Source: Dallia pectoralis
Lineage: Eukaryota > Chordata > Actinopteri > Esociformes > Umbridae
Length of the DNA stretch: 64,000 nt
Assembly: GCA_029465975.1 (NCBI GenBank)
Contig: CM055747.1
Location: 15,692,647 to 15,756,646 of the forward strand
Direction of reading: 5' to 3'
Position 1 is the first letter of the stretch. Every line of letters begins with the position of its first letter. The notes under the pieces were generated by a model, which was given only the letters and a program-made list of their open reading frames with translations, was not told where the DNA came from and searched no databases. Shown one piece after another: positions 1-13,146 of this stretch. A program made the translations under genes and the position numbers.

Positions 1-501
1 CCAGAAACAGATGCCTCACAGATCCACAACTGAGGATACATGTATCAGAGAGTCCAGTTTAAGAAACAGATGCCTCACAGATCCACAACTGAGGATACAT
101 GTATCAGAGTCCAGTTTAAGAAACAGATGCCTCACAGATCCACAACTGAGGATACATGTATCAGAGAGTCCAGTTTAAGAAACAGATGCCTCACAGATCC
201 TCAACTGAGGATACATGTATCAGAGAGTCCAGTTTAAGAAACAGATGCCTCACAGATCCACAACTGAGGATACATGTATCAGAGAGTCCAGTTTAAGAAA
301 CAGATGCCTCACAGATCCACAACTGAGGATACATGTATCAGAGAGTCCAGTTTAAGAAACAGATGCCTCACAGATCCTCAACTGAGGATACATGTATCAG
401 AGAGTCCAGTTTAAGAAACAGATGCCTCACAGATCCTCAACTGAGGATACATGTATCAGAGAGTCCAGTTTAAGAAACAGACGCCTCACAGATCCACAAC
501 T
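1..501. repeat. Minisatellite, 59-bp monomer
   Basis: About 8.5 tandem copies of a 59-bp unit containing CAGATGCCTCACAGATCCAC and ATACATGTATCAGAG. The array runs off the left window edge, so its full length is unknown. One copy lacks two bases (an AG in CAGAGAGTCC), making a 57-bp period. The main variable site is CCACAACTG versus CCTCAACTG. The short open frame here is only repeat read-through. Confidence 0.95.
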
Positions 502-1151
502 GGCAGTTTTCTTTGTATTATTATTGTTTTTTTTCTTTATTCTTATTTCTTTCTCAAACTTTTAATTCAGGTCATTTCTATGTCTACACCAGGTGTATAA
601 ACAGTAAATATGAACTGCTAGGAATACTGATACTTCTCAAACTAGTACTCACATTTTGCAGGAAGCAAGTGAAAACTAAAGAAGACTGAAGGAAAGGCTG
701 AAAGACAATTTGCTGACAAAGAATTGTTACATGGGACCTGATTGAAGCTCATAATTAGTGGAAGAGAAACAAATGAGTAAACTTGACCCAGATAAAAGTG
801 ACAGAATAAGATAGAATACTATTTGATGTTAGCAAAAATAAAATATCATGTCTATCAATATATCATATTGCAGCTTTGTTGTGAAGCTTGGTTTCTATAG
901 GCAGTGTTTTCCACATCATCTCAGACATTTGATCAATTTGGTGTCCAGACTACTAATAACAGAACCTTAGATACACCTACAGTGTGGGGAGCAGTGGAAT
1001 CTGCTTGAATCTGTATTCCTTAATTTGCTAAAAGATGTGGAAAAGAGCACTGGATTATAATGTCTGAATGGTATTTTCCACAACATCATTAAATTGTGTT
1101 TTATGATGCCCAGTTTATTCATGTTACAATTCATGTTACAACCTGCAATTA
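502..1151. other. Unique intergenic sequence
   Basis: AT-rich non-repetitive DNA between two minisatellites. I see no exon-like open frame with splice sites and no recognisable transposon end. Confidence 0.6.
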
Positions 1152-4100
1152 TTATGGTAATAAATATTGTATGGACACATCCCTAGTTAGGAGTATGGTA
1201 ATAAATATCATATGGACACATCCCTAGTTAGGAGTATGGTAATAAATATCATATGGACACATCACTAGTTAAGAGTATGGTAATATATATTATATGGACA
1301 CGTCCCTAGTTAGGAGTATGGTAATAAATATCATATGGACACATCCCTAGTTAGGAGTATGGTAATATATATTATATGGACACGTCCCTAGTTAGGAGTA
1401 TGGTAATAAATATCATATGGACACATCCCTAGTTAGGAGTATGGTAATAAATATCATATGGACACATCCCTAGTTAGGAGTATGGTAATAAATATCATAT
1501 GGACACATCCCTAGTTAGGAGTATGGTAATAAATATCATATGGACACATCCCTAGTTAGGAGTATGGTAATAAATATCATATGGACACATCCCTAGTTAG
1601 GAGTATGGTAATAAATATCATATGGACACATCCCTAGTTAGGAGTATGGTAATATATATTATATGGACGCATCCCTAGTTAGGAGTATGGTAATAAATAT
1701 CATATGGACACATCCCTAGTTAGGAGTATGGTAATAAATATCATATGGACACATCCCTAGTTAGGAGTATGGTAATAAATATCATATGGACACATCACTA
1801 GTTAAGAGTATGGTAATATATATTATATGGACACGTCCCTAGTTAGGAGTATGGTAATAAATATCATATGGACACATCCCTAGTTAGGAGTATGGAAATA
1901 AATATCATATGGACACATCCCTAGTTAGGAGTATGGTAATAAATATCATATGGACACATCCCTAGTTAGGAGTATGGTAATAAATATCATATGGACACAT
2001 CCCTTGTTAGGAGTATGGTAATAAATATCATATGGACACATCCCTAGTTAGGAGTATGGTAATAAATATCATATGGACACATCCCTAGTTAGGAGTATGG
2101 TAATAAATATCATATGGACACATCCCTAGTTAGGAGTATGGTAATAAATATCATATGGACACATCCCTAGTTAGGAGTATGGTAATAAATATCATATGGA
2201 CACATCCCTAGTTAGGAGTATGGTAATAAATATCATATGGACACATCCCTAGTTAGGAGTATGGTAATAAATATCATATGGACACGTCACTAGTTAGGAG
2301 TATGGTAATAAATATCATATGGACACATCCCTAGTTAGGAGTATGGTAATATATATTATATGGACACATCCCTAGTTAGGAGTATGGTAATATATATTAT
2401 ATGGACACATCACTAGTTAGGAGTATGGTAATAAATATCATATGGACACATCCCTAGTTAGGAGTATGGTAATACATATCATATGGACACATCACTAGTT
2501 AGGAGTATGGTAATAAATATCATATGGACACATCACTAGTTAGGAGTATGGTAATAAATATCATATGGACACATCCCTAGTTAGGAGTATGGTAATATAT
2601 ATTATATGGACACGTCCCTAGTTAGGAGTATGGTAATAAATATCATATGGACACATCCCTAGTTAGGAGTATGGTAATAAATATCATATGGACACATCAC
2701 TAGTTAGGAGTATGGTAATAAATATCATATGGACACATCCCTAGTTAGGAGTATGGTAATATATATTATATGGACACATCCCTAGTTAGGAGTATGGTAA
2801 TATATATTATATGGACACATCCCTAGTTAGGAGTATGGTAATATATATCATATGGACACATCCCTAGTTAGGAGTATGGTAATAAATATCATATGGACAC
2901 ATCCCTAGTTAGGAGTATGGTAATATATATCATATGGACACATCCCTAGTTAGGAATATGGTAATAAATATCATATGGACACATCACTAGTTAGGAGTAT
3001 GGTAATAAATATCATATGGACACATCACTAGTTAGGAGTATGGTAATATATATTATATGGACACGTCCCTAGTTAGGAGTATGGTAATAAATATCATATG
3101 GACACATCCCTAGTTAGGAGTATGGTAATAAATATCATATGGACACATCCCTAGTTAGGAGTATGGTAATAAATATCATATGGACACATCACTAGTTAGG
3201 AGTATGGTAATAAATATCATATGGACACATCCCTAGTTAGGAGTATGGTAATATATATTATATGGACACATCCCTAGTTAGGAGTATGGTAATATATATT
3301 ATATGGACACATCCCTAGTTAGGAGTATGGTAATATATATCATATGGACACATCCCTAGTTAGGAGTATGGTAATAAATATCATATGGACACATCCCTAG
3401 TTAGGAGTATGGTAATATATATCATATGGACACATCCCTAGTTAGGAATATGGTAATAAATATCATATGGACACATCACTAGTTAGGAGTATGGTAATAA
3501 ATATCATATGGACACATCACTAGTTAGGAGTATGGTAATATATATTATATGGACACGTCCCTAGTTAGGAGTATGGTAATAAATATCATATGGACACATC
3601 CCTAGTTAGGAGTATGGTAATAAATATCATATGGACACATCCCTAGTTAGGAGTATGGTAATAAATATCATATGGACACATCACTAGTTAGGAGTATGGT
3701 AATATATATTATATGGACACGTCCCTAGTTAGGAGTATGGTAATAAATATCATATGGACACATCACTAGTTAGGAGTATGGTAATATATATTATATGGAC
3801 ACATCCCTAGTTAGGAGTATGGTAATAAATATCATATGGACACATCCCTAGTTAGGAGTATGGTAATAAATATCATATGGACACATCCCTAGTTAGGAGT
3901 ATGGTAATATATATTATATGGACACGTCCCTAGTTAGGAGTATGGTAATAAATATCATATGGACACATCCCTAGTTAGGAGTATGGTAATAAATATCATA
4001 TGGACACATCCCTAGTTAGGAGTATGGTAATAAATATCATATGGACACATCCCTAGTTAGGAGTATGGTAATAAATATCATATGGACACATCCCTAGTTA

Positions 4101-5157
4101 GGAGTATGGTAATAAATATCATATGGACACGTCCCTAGTTAGGAGTATGGTAATAAATATCATATGGACACATCCCTAGTTAGGAGTATGGTAATAAATA
4201 TCATATGGACACATCCCTAGTTAGGAGTATGGTAATAAATATCATATGGACACATCCCTAGTTAGGAGTATGGTAATATATATTATATGGACACATCCCT
4301 AGTTAGGAGTATGGTAATAAATATCATATGGACACATCCCTAGTTAGGAGTATGGTAATAAATATCATATGGACACATCCCTAGTTAGGAGTATGGTAAT
4401 AAATATCATATGGACACATCACTAGTTAGGAGTATGGTAATAAATATCATATGGACACATCCCTAGTTAGGAGTATGGTAATATATATTATATGGACACA
4501 TCCCTAGTTAGGAGTATGGTAATATATATTATATGGACACATCCCTAGTTAGGAGTATGGTAATATATATCATATGGACACATCCCTAGTTAGGAGTATG
4601 GTAATAAATATCATATGGACACATCCCTAGTTAGGAGTATGGTAATATATATCATATGGACACATCCCTAGTTAGGAATATGGTAATAAATATCATATGG
4701 ACACATCACTAGTTAGGAGTATGGTAATAAATATCATATGGACACATCACTAGTTAGGAGTATGGTAATATATATTATATGGACACGTCCCTAGTTAGGA
4801 GTATGGTAATAAATATCATATGGACACATCCCTAGTTAGGAGTATGGTAATAAATATCATATGGACACATCCCTAGTTAGGAGTATGGTAATAAATATCA
4901 TATGGACACATCACTAGTTAGGAGTATGGTAATAAATATCATATGGACACATCCCTAGTTAGGAGTATGGTAATATATATTATATGGACACATCCCTAGT
5001 TAGGAGTATGGTAATATATATTATATGGACACATCCCTAGTTAGGAGTATGGTAATATATATCATATGGACACATCCCTAGTTAGGAGTATGGTAATATA
5101 TATTATATGGACACGTCCCTAGTTAGCAGTATGGTAATATATATTATATGGACACAC
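1152..5157. repeat. Minisatellite, 41-bp monomer with 12-unit higher-order blocks
   Basis: About 98 copies of a 41-bp unit (core GGAGTATGGTAATAAATATC then ATATGGACACATCCCTAGTT). Variants include AATATATATTATATGG, CACGTCCC and CATCACTAG. The variants recur in fixed order: the same block (TCACTAG copy, normal copy, two ATATATATTATATGG copies, one ATATATATCATATGG copy) starts near 2697, 3189, 4419 and 4911. The spacings are 492, 1230 and 492 bp, that is 12, 30 and 12 monomers. This shows segmental duplication of multi-unit blocks, not only single-unit slippage. Confidence 0.95.
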
Positions 5158-5821
5158 CACTGTCCTAGCGAGCATCAGCCTCATGTTGCAGTCTGATGAC
5201 TGAAAATCATCTGTTATAGAGATCTCCTTTGGTGCAGCAATATTGTTGCCTGTTGTTAGCCCAACGGGACATTGCAAAAAAAATATTGCATGCTTGCATA
5301 GTATTTCTCTCTTCCTTTCCATATGTTGGGTGTCACATCATTCATAGATTGTAGAGGGAATTATAGAACAAAGTGTCCATGTGCTTATTTAACGTGATGT
5401 GTTCATATGAGCCTGTTAGCTTGCTCACACTGAGCTGATGTCAGCGCCAAACATTTGGATCATACGGTTTTAATTTCACAACGGTCCACAAAGGAACTGT
5501 CATGGTCATTGCACGGGTATTCCCAGGTCTGTGTATCTCTCCAATCCCAATATTGATATCAGTCCAATGAAATAAGTTCCACACCAATGCATTTCAAGAG
5601 GCTCAACATGTGGCTGTGGAGAGAGACAAGTCAGCCCCATAAAAGAGACGAGTCAGCCCCATAAGAGAGACGAGTCAGCCCCATAAACGTCTAGTTTGCA
5701 AAGTGGGAGGATCTGGGAAGAGTGGAACACCGGGAAGGCGATTGTAAGGAATGAGCTATAACTGCTATAAAGAATGGAGATGCTAGGCCAGGATGTCCCC
5801 ACTGAGTAGCTGATATGGTGT
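5158..5821. other. Unique intergenic sequence with a short triplication
   Basis: Mostly unique DNA. Around 5618-5690 the phrase AGAGACGAGTCAGCCCCATA occurs in three close copies with small differences. This looks like an incipient minisatellite. No gene seen. Confidence 0.6.
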
Positions 5822-6503
5822 ACACTGTCCACATGTTGAGATGGTGTAACAGTCAATATGGCTACAACACAACGCACACTGTACACATGTTGAGATGGTG
5901 TAACAGTCAATATGGCTACAACACAACGCACACTGTACACATGTTGAGATGGTGTAACAGTCAATATGGCTACAACACAACGCACACTGTACACATGTTG
6001 AGATGGTGTAACAGTCAATATGGCTACAACACAACGCACACTGTACACATGTTGAGATGGTGTAACAGTCAATATGGCTACAACACAACGCACACTGTCC
6101 ACATGTTGAGATGGTGTAGCAGTCAATATGGCTACAACACAACGCACACTGTCCACATGTTGAGATGGTGTAGCAGTCAATATGGCTACAACACAACGCA
6201 CACTGTCCACATGTTGAGATGGTTTAACAGTCAATATGGCTACAACACAACGCACACTGTCCACATGTTGAGATGGTGTAACAGTCAATATGGCTACAAC
6301 ACAACGCACACTGTACACATGTTGAGATGGTGTAACAGTCAATATGGCTACAACACAATGCACACTGTACACATGTTGAGATGGTGTAACAGTCAATATG
6401 GCTACAACACAACGCACACTGTACACATGTTGAGATGGTGTAACAGTCAATATGGCTACAACACAATGCACACTGTACACATGTTGAGATGGTGTAACAG
6501 TCT
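5822..6503. repeat. Minisatellite, 54-bp monomer
   Basis: About 12.6 copies of a 54-bp unit containing ACATGTTGAGATGGTGTAAC and AGTCAATATGGCTACAACAC. The period is a multiple of three, so frames stay open on both strands (18-residue periodic translation). This is expected from the repeat and is not evidence of coding. Variants are CTGTCC/CTGTAC, GTAGC/GTAAC and ACG/ATG. Confidence 0.95.
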
Positions 6504-6917
6504 ATACAATACAATAGGCCATGTAATATTCAGATACAGTACAATAGGCCATGTAATATTCAGATACAATACAATAGGCCATGTAATATTCAGATACAAT
6601 ACAATAGGCCATGAAATATTCAGATACAATACAATAGGCCATGTAATATTCAGATACAATACAATAGGCCATGTAATATTCAGATACAATACAATAGGCC
6701 ATGTAATATTCAGATACAATACAATAGGCCATGTAATATTCAGATACAATACAATAGGCCATGTAATATTCAGATACAATACAATAGGCCATGTAATATT
6801 CAGATACAATACAATAGGCCATGTAATATTCAGATACAATACAATAGGCCATGTAATATTCAGATACAATACAATAGGCCATGTAATATTCAGATACAAT
6901 ACAATAGGCCATGTAAT
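6504..6917. repeat. Minisatellite, 30-bp monomer
   Basis: About 14 near-identical copies of a 30-bp unit (ACAATAGGCCATGTAATATT plus CAGATACAAT). It abuts the 54-bp array directly at about 6503. The two arrays share an ACAAT-type junction, and both periods are multiples of three, so one open frame runs through both. Confidence 0.95.
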
Positions 6918-7227
6918 TATTTAAACTGTGAGACTTATTGTGAGGATAGTATTTAGCTGGTAGAAGACGACCCTCCATGAATCTATTCAACTGACACAGA
7001 CAGTTGTCATGGGGCTGCGTTTGCTTGTTGCTGATTGGCTACATATACGAAACATACTAGAAGAGCGCGTGGAAACAGCTCGCTCTGAAAATGATGAGAA
7101 CTAAACAGCTTCAGCTTCCACAGCATTAAGTGCTCACACACATCAGTCATATTGGAATATTTCACCAAAGACTTTTGTTTTAATGGTCTTACAACTTTGG
7201 TAAGTTTAAAATGTTTAAACCATTTAA
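6918..7227. other. Unique intergenic sequence
   Basis: Short unique interval between arrays. It contains a GATTGGC CCAAT-box-like motif near 7033 but nothing else promoter-like. No gene supported. Confidence 0.5.
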
Positions 7228-7703
7228 TTGTGAAAAAATACCTGACAGGAATTACTTGGCCAACGCTAGCTAGCATTGTAAAAATACCTGACAGGAATTA
7301 CTTGGCTAACACTAGCTATCATTGTGAAAATACCTGACAGGAATTACTTGGCTAACACAAGCTAGCATTGTGAAAATATCTGACAGGAATTACTTGGCTA
7401 ATGCTAGCTATCATTGTGAAAATACCTGACAGGAATTACTTGGCTAATGCTAGCTATCATTGTGAAAATACCTGACAGGAATTACTTGGCTAACACTAGC
7501 TATCATTGTGAAAATACCTGACAGGAATTACTTGGCTAACACAAGCTAGCATTGTGAAAATACCTGACAGGAATTACTTGGCTAATGCTAGCTATCATTG
7601 TGAAAATACCTGACAGGAATTACTTGGCTAACACTAGCTAGCATTGTGAAAATACCTGACAGGAATTATTTGGCTAACGCTAGCTATCATTGTAAAAATG
7701 CCT
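7228..7703. repeat. Minisatellite, 46-bp monomer
   Basis: About ten copies of a 46-bp unit containing ATACCTGACAGGAATTACTT and GCTAACACTAGCTATCATTG. A single diverged copy lies outside the array at about 7838-7877 (ATCTGAGAGGAATTAATTGG), so the monomer existed before this expansion or was dispersed with flanking DNA. Confidence 0.95.
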
Positions 7704-8232
7704 GTTGCATCAAACGCATCATTTTAAGGTTTTACAATTTATTGTAGCAATATGTATGCACTCTATTTTTCATTTATTCATATATCTTTGGTTAGTCATG
7801 TTAAATATAAGCTACTTTACATCTTGAAAACAACAATATCTGAGAGGAATTAATTGGCCAACACTAGCTATCATTGGAATAACAGTGCTAACTGATTCAA
7901 ACTAGTGTTAGTGCATCATCAAAGTTGGCTTTATATGTGGTCAGATATATGCAGATATATGGTCCTTATATTATTAATATTTACCAAAGATAAAATGTAG
8001 GTTTGACCAGTGAATGTCAAGTTACATGTTTTGTCCCTCATTGGAAACAGCATCTGAGGCAGTAGTGTATTGCAGTTTACATTCATTAGTATTCATTGTA
8101 CAAGTTACAATGTTTATTGTAGGTATGTGCATGCTCTATTATTTCTGTTTTTTATACTTTTGGCCAATTCTGTGATATTATTTGATGATATAGTGATTAA
8201 TTGATCTAGCTGGTTATTTTTTTTTATCACAT
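7704..8232. other. Unique sequence with a diverged direct duplication
   Basis: The stretch from about 7732 (TTACAATTTATTGTAGCAAT, then ATGTATGCACTCTATT) resembles that from about 8105 (TTACAATGTTTATTGTAGGT, then ATGTGCATGCTCTATT). This suggests an old direct duplication of about 370 bp that includes the stray copy of the 46-bp monomer. No gene seen. Confidence 0.5.
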
Positions 8233-8551
8233 TGCTTGCTAGACACACTAGTCAGCTTGCTAGACACACTAGTCAGCTTGCTAGACACACTAGTCAGCTT
8301 GCTAGATACACTAGTCAGCTTGCTAGACACACTAGTCAGCTTGCTAGATACACTAGTCAGCTTGCTAGATACACTATTCAGCTTTCTAGACACACTAGTC
8401 AGCTTGCTAGACACACTAGTCAGCTTGCTAGACACACTAGTCAGCTTGCTAGATACACTAGTCAGCTTGCTAGACACACTAGTCAGCTTGCTAGACACAC
8501 TATTCAGCTTTCTTGATACACTAGTCAGTAGTCAGCTAGCTTGATACACTA
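8233..8551. repeat. Minisatellite, 21-bp monomer
   Basis: About 15 copies of a 21-bp unit (CTTGCTAGACACACTAGTCA plus G), with CATAC/CACAC-type and TATTCAGCTTTC variants. The last copies are degenerate. Open frames in this array come from the triplet-multiple period. Confidence 0.95.
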
Positions 8552-9402
8552 ATTAGACACTGTTGAACTTCAAATCTGTCTGCCATGTGGCACTTTATCT
8601 ATGTGGGGGCAGGGAAAAGCTAAAATAAACATTGTACGATGTCACCATAAATTAACAAATGGTCCAAATCCTTGAGGTAAAAATACACACAATCCAGTAG
8701 GTGGCTAATCTGGGCACATTTTTTATTGCATCATAGATGTCAATGTCAAGATATAGCACTCTTGTGTATATAACTTTTTTTTGTCTAAATTCAACAATCA
8801 AATTCACAGACCAAATATTGATATGTTGTTACAAACATTTTACAAATCCGAATTACAATAACATATTCGCAACTCAAATGTTAAATCTGTACTTGCTTTG
8901 TTGTAATTGATGAGAAATGTTAATTAAAACCCCATTATATTTGATGTCCTGAGCTAAGCCTATGCAGACCTTTTAGAGTGTGTCAAATTATTGTCCCTGT
9001 TCAGAATCAATCCTTGGATACGTTTAATCAATATGGTAGTTGTCAAATATATATAAATATATCTAGTCTCATCAGATATAGCCCATGGACTAGGGCTGGT
9101 TGTATTTAGGGAAATTTGTTGACTTTAAGTCAGTCACATAACCCAGATAAGATATGTTCATGCATTTGCATTGCCATTAATGCCATCCACAATTTTAATG
9201 TGGTCAATGGGATGGGACTGCCAACTGTATTGGCTGATCCCTTACGCCACTTGTCATTTTGATAACCACTTTATGGGTGACCATTGTATCAGATATTATG
9301 TACTAACTCATACGTTTAAACCTTTTCCTTTCCACACAGTATTAAAATGTAAGCATATAGCCCTGCTGCTTAGGTAATATGCTTGTGAAGCTAAATCTTT
9401 GT
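8552..9402. other. Unique intergenic sequence
   Basis: Non-repetitive AT-rich DNA. I see no exon with flanking splice signals and no RNA gene. Confidence 0.5.
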
Positions 9403-10122
9403 GATTTTATATACTGTGTACTCAGTTATACATTGCTTTTCATTAACACGTTCTGGTCTGTGTAAATTCTGTACAGGTTGTTATAAAATGTATTTTCAAT
9501 TTTAATTTTCTTTTCCTCATTGAATTGCCCATTTGATGTTTTTACTTGTTTTTATTCTGATGCATAGAATATAAAATGCATGTATTTTATAATTTTATTA
9601 TAATTTTCCTCTGTAAAGCACATTGAATTGCTTCTATGTATGAATTGGGCTATATAAATAAGCTTGCTTGCTTTATGTATCTCCAGCAGATCCAGATCTG
9701 TGCACCCCATCTCTTTCGCATAGTAGGACAGGCTTGGCCCTGCTACACACGGATATGCATGTGAAGGTAATTCTTTGATTTCTCATATTTGTACTGTATA
9801 CTCAGTCATACATTGCTTTTCATTGACACTTTCTGGTCTGTGTAAATTCTGTTTATGTACCTCCAGCAGATCCAGATCTGTGCACCCCATTTCTATTGCA
9901 TAGTAGAACAGGCTTGGCCCTGCTACATACTGATATATATGTGAAGGTAATTCTTTGTGATTTCTTATATTTGTACTGTGTACTCAGTCATACATTACTT
10001 TCCAATCACAGTTTCTGGTCTGTATGTGAATTTCGTTTCTATTTATTTCTAGCAGTTCCAGATCTGTGCTTGGCATCTCCATTGCAGAGGAGGCTTCTTC
10101 TCAACAGTTTGGCCAGCTTTAG
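9403..10122 (+). repeat. Diverged tandem repeat of about 180 bp containing exon-like modules
   Basis: Three related units. Each has an intron-like part (TACTCAGTCATACATTGCTT, then TTCTGGTCTGTGTAAATTCT), an AG (CTCCAG or TTTCTAG), then a module starting CAGATCCAGATCTGTGC and ending before GT. The modules are 9687-9766 and 9867-9946 (both 80 nt, followed by GTAATT) and 10053-10122 (70 nt, diverged, followed by GTGAAA). One frame is open through all three and begins D/V-PDLC. Because 80 is not a multiple of three, serial inclusion of two modules would shift the frame. The modules may be decayed duplicated exons or a coincidence. The first unit is interrupted at about 9475-9670 by unrelated sequence. 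Confidence 0.4.
9590..9662 (+). mobile_element. Possible LINE/SINE-type 3' tail
   Basis: The run CTGTAAAGCACATTGAATTG followed by GAATTGGGCTATATAAATAA resembles the 3' tail shared by several fish L2/CR1-like LINEs and their SINEs (a GTAAAGCACTTTG-type motif followed by GCTATATAAATAAA). No coding part is visible, so this would be a short 5'-truncated copy. It interrupts the first unit of the 180-bp repeat. Confidence 0.35.
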
Positions 10123-10318
10123 GTGAAAGGTTGTATTAAGTAGTACATATACACGAGCCAGCAATGAAGGTATGTCAAAAAGCTAATTTAGTCTGTTTAC
10201 ACTTTTATTGACACTTTCATCCCAGACCCGGTCTGAGTTCTGGTTACCGCTTTGTTTTTACAATTACACTAATCCGCATAAAATGTTCTTTTGGACCACA
10301 TATATAACTGTAAAGGGC

Positions 10319-10453
10319 TATTCATGAGAAATGACTGATAGGTTTAACACATTACATATTATGGTGCATGTAGCAGCAGTGTGTATTCATGAGTAATGAC
10401 TGATAGGTTTAACACATTGCATATTATGGTGCATGCAGCAGTAGTGTGTATTC
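10319..10453. repeat. Direct duplication, 65-bp unit, two copies
   Basis: TATTCATGAGAAATGACTGA at 10319 recurs as TATTCATGAGTAATGACTGA at 10384, with the rest of the 65-bp unit nearly identical. The start of a third copy (TATTCA) follows. Confidence 0.85.
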
Positions 10454-10544
10454 ACACACTGTGTTGATATCAGTACACAGTTGACTACGGGTGGCCGCAA
10501 GCACACATCATTACAATTTCAGCAGAAATTGTAACTTATCTATT

Positions 10545-12853
10545 TCTCATACACTAGTAGGCTAAACTATGACAGTATTTCATTACTCACACACTAGTAG
10601 GCTATACTATGACAGTATTTCATTACTCACACACTAGTAGGATATACTCTGACAGTATTTTTTCATTACTCACACACTAGTACACTAGTAGGCTATACTA
10701 TGACAGTATTTCATTACTCACACACTAGTACACTAGTAGGCTATACTATGACAGTATTTCATTACTCACACACTAGTACACTAGTAGGCTATACTCTGAC
10801 AGTATTTTTTTCATTATTCAAACACTATTACACTAGTAGGCTATACTCTGACAGTATTCTTTCATCACTCACACACTAGTAGGCTATACTCTGACAGTAT
10901 TTAATTACTCACACACTAGTAGGCTATACACTTGACAGTATCTTTTAATTACTCACACACTAGTACACTAGTAGGCTATACTCTGACAGTATTTCATTAC
11001 TCACACACTAGTACACTAGTAGGCTATACTCTTGACAGTATTTTTAATTACTCACACAATAGTAGGCTATACTATGACAGTATTTCGTTACTCACACACT
11101 AGTAGGCTATTCTCTGACAGTATTTTTCCCCCATTACTCACACACTAGTACACTAGTAGGCTATACTCTGACAGTATTTTTTCATTACTCACACAAGTAC
11201 ACTAGTAGGTCATTCTCTGACAGTATTTAATTACTCACACACTAGTACACTAGTAGGCTATACTATGACAGTATTCTTTCATCACTCACACACTAGTACA
11301 CTAGTAGGCTATACTCTGACAGTATTTAATTACTCACACACTAGTAGGCTATACTCTTGACAGTATGTTTTAATTACTCACACACTAGTACACTAGTAGG
11401 CTATACTCTGACAGTATTTCATTACTCACACACTAGTAGGCTATACACTGACAGTATTCTTTCATCACTCACACACTAGTACACTAGTAGGCTATACTCT
11501 GACAGTATTTCATTACTAACACACTAGTAGGCTATACTCTTGACAGTATTTTTAATTACTCACACACTAGTACACTAGTAGGCTATACTATGACAGTATT
11601 TCATTACTCACACACTAGTACACTAGTAGGCTATACTATGACAATATTTAATTACTCACACACTAGTAGGCTATACTCTGACAGTATTTTTTCCCCCATT
11701 ACTCACACACTAGTACACTAGTAGGCTATACTCTGACAGTATTTCATTACTCACACACTAGTACACTAGTAGGCTATACTATGACAGTATTTCATTACTC
11801 ACACACTAGTAGGCTATACTCTGACAGTATTTTTTTCATTACTCACACAAGTACACTAGTAGGTCATTCTCTGACAGTATTTAATTACTCACACACTAGT
11901 ACACTAGTAGGCTATACTATGACAGTATTTCATTACTCACACACTAGTAGGCTATACTCTGACAGTATTTTTTCCCCATTACTCACACACTAGTACATTA
12001 GTAGGCTATACTCTGACAGTATTTAATTACTCACACACTAGTACACTAGTAGGCTATACTCTGACAGTAGTTTTTCATTACTCACACACTAGTACACTAG
12101 TAGGCTATACTCTGACAGTATTTCGTTACTAACACACTAGTACACTAGGAGGCTATACTCTGACAGTAGTTTTTCTCTGACAGTATTTCGTTACTCACAC
12201 ACTAGTACACTAGGAGGCTATACTCTGACAGTATTTCATTACTCACAGACTAGTAGGCTACACTCTGACAGTATTTCATTACTCACACACTAGTACACTA
12301 GTAGGCTATACTCTGACAGTATTCTTTCATTACTCACACACTAGTAGGCTATACTCCGACAGTATTTCATTACTCACAAACTAGTAGTCTATACTCTGAC
12401 ATTATTTTTTTCATTACTCACACACTAGTACACTAGTAGACTATACTCTGACAATATTTTTCCATTACTCACACACTAGTACACTAGTAGGCTATACTCT
12501 GACAATATTTTTCCATTACTCACACACTAGTACACTAGTAGGCTATACTCTGACAGTATTCCATTACTCACACACTAGTACACTAGGAGGCTATACTCTG
12601 ACAGTATTTCATTACTCACAGACTAGTAGGCTACACTCTGACAGTATTTCATTACTCACACACTAGTACACTAGTAGGCTATACTCTGACAGTATTCTTT
12701 CATTACTCACACACTAGTAGGCTATACTCTGACAGTATTTCATTACTCACACACTAGTAGTCTATACTCTGACATTATTTTTTTCATTACTCACACACTA
12801 GTACACTAGTAGGCTATACTCTGACAGTATTTCATTACTCACACACACTAGAA
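10545..12853. repeat. Minisatellite, compound 38-50 bp monomer
   Basis: About 50 copies of a unit built from CATTACTCACACACTAGTA, an optional second CACTAGTA module, and GGCTATACTCTGACAGTATT with a variable T-run. Copies with and without the optional module are interspersed, as are T-run variants (TTTTTTCC, TTCTTTC), so period length varies. Duplicated blocks are visible: the series around 12190-12420 resembles 12550-12790, about 360 bp apart. It ends in a degenerate copy at about 12853. Confidence 0.93.
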
Positions 12854-13146
12854 CACCCTGGGGGAACCACCATTCTTATATAAATCCACATATTCTGCAT
12901 TCACAGTAACTCAGATAATAAAGCACACACACGCGCACACACACAGCTATAAAGCACACACGCACACTCACACGTCAAGCTGTGCACTGATTTGGCTGGT
13001 GTGTATTTTGTGAGGTGCCGGTGACGGGGAACAGCCCAGCAGGTCTGACACAATAGCCATTCAGAACTCTCAGGCCACATATTTTACATGACGGGATAAC
13101 AAAGAAGAAGACAGGGGACATATGGCCATGACGGTACTCGCATACA
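12854..13146. other. Unique sequence with CA-rich microsatellite
   Basis: Contains CA-rich runs near 12920-12975 (CACACACACGCGCACACACA). Otherwise unique, no gene seen. Confidence 0.6.

Noticed and set aside
5815..6924. 369-codon plus-strand frame across two arrays
   Set aside because: Both monomers (54 and 30 bp) are multiples of three, so any stop-free monomer frame stays open. Minus-strand frames are open as well. No homology recognised.
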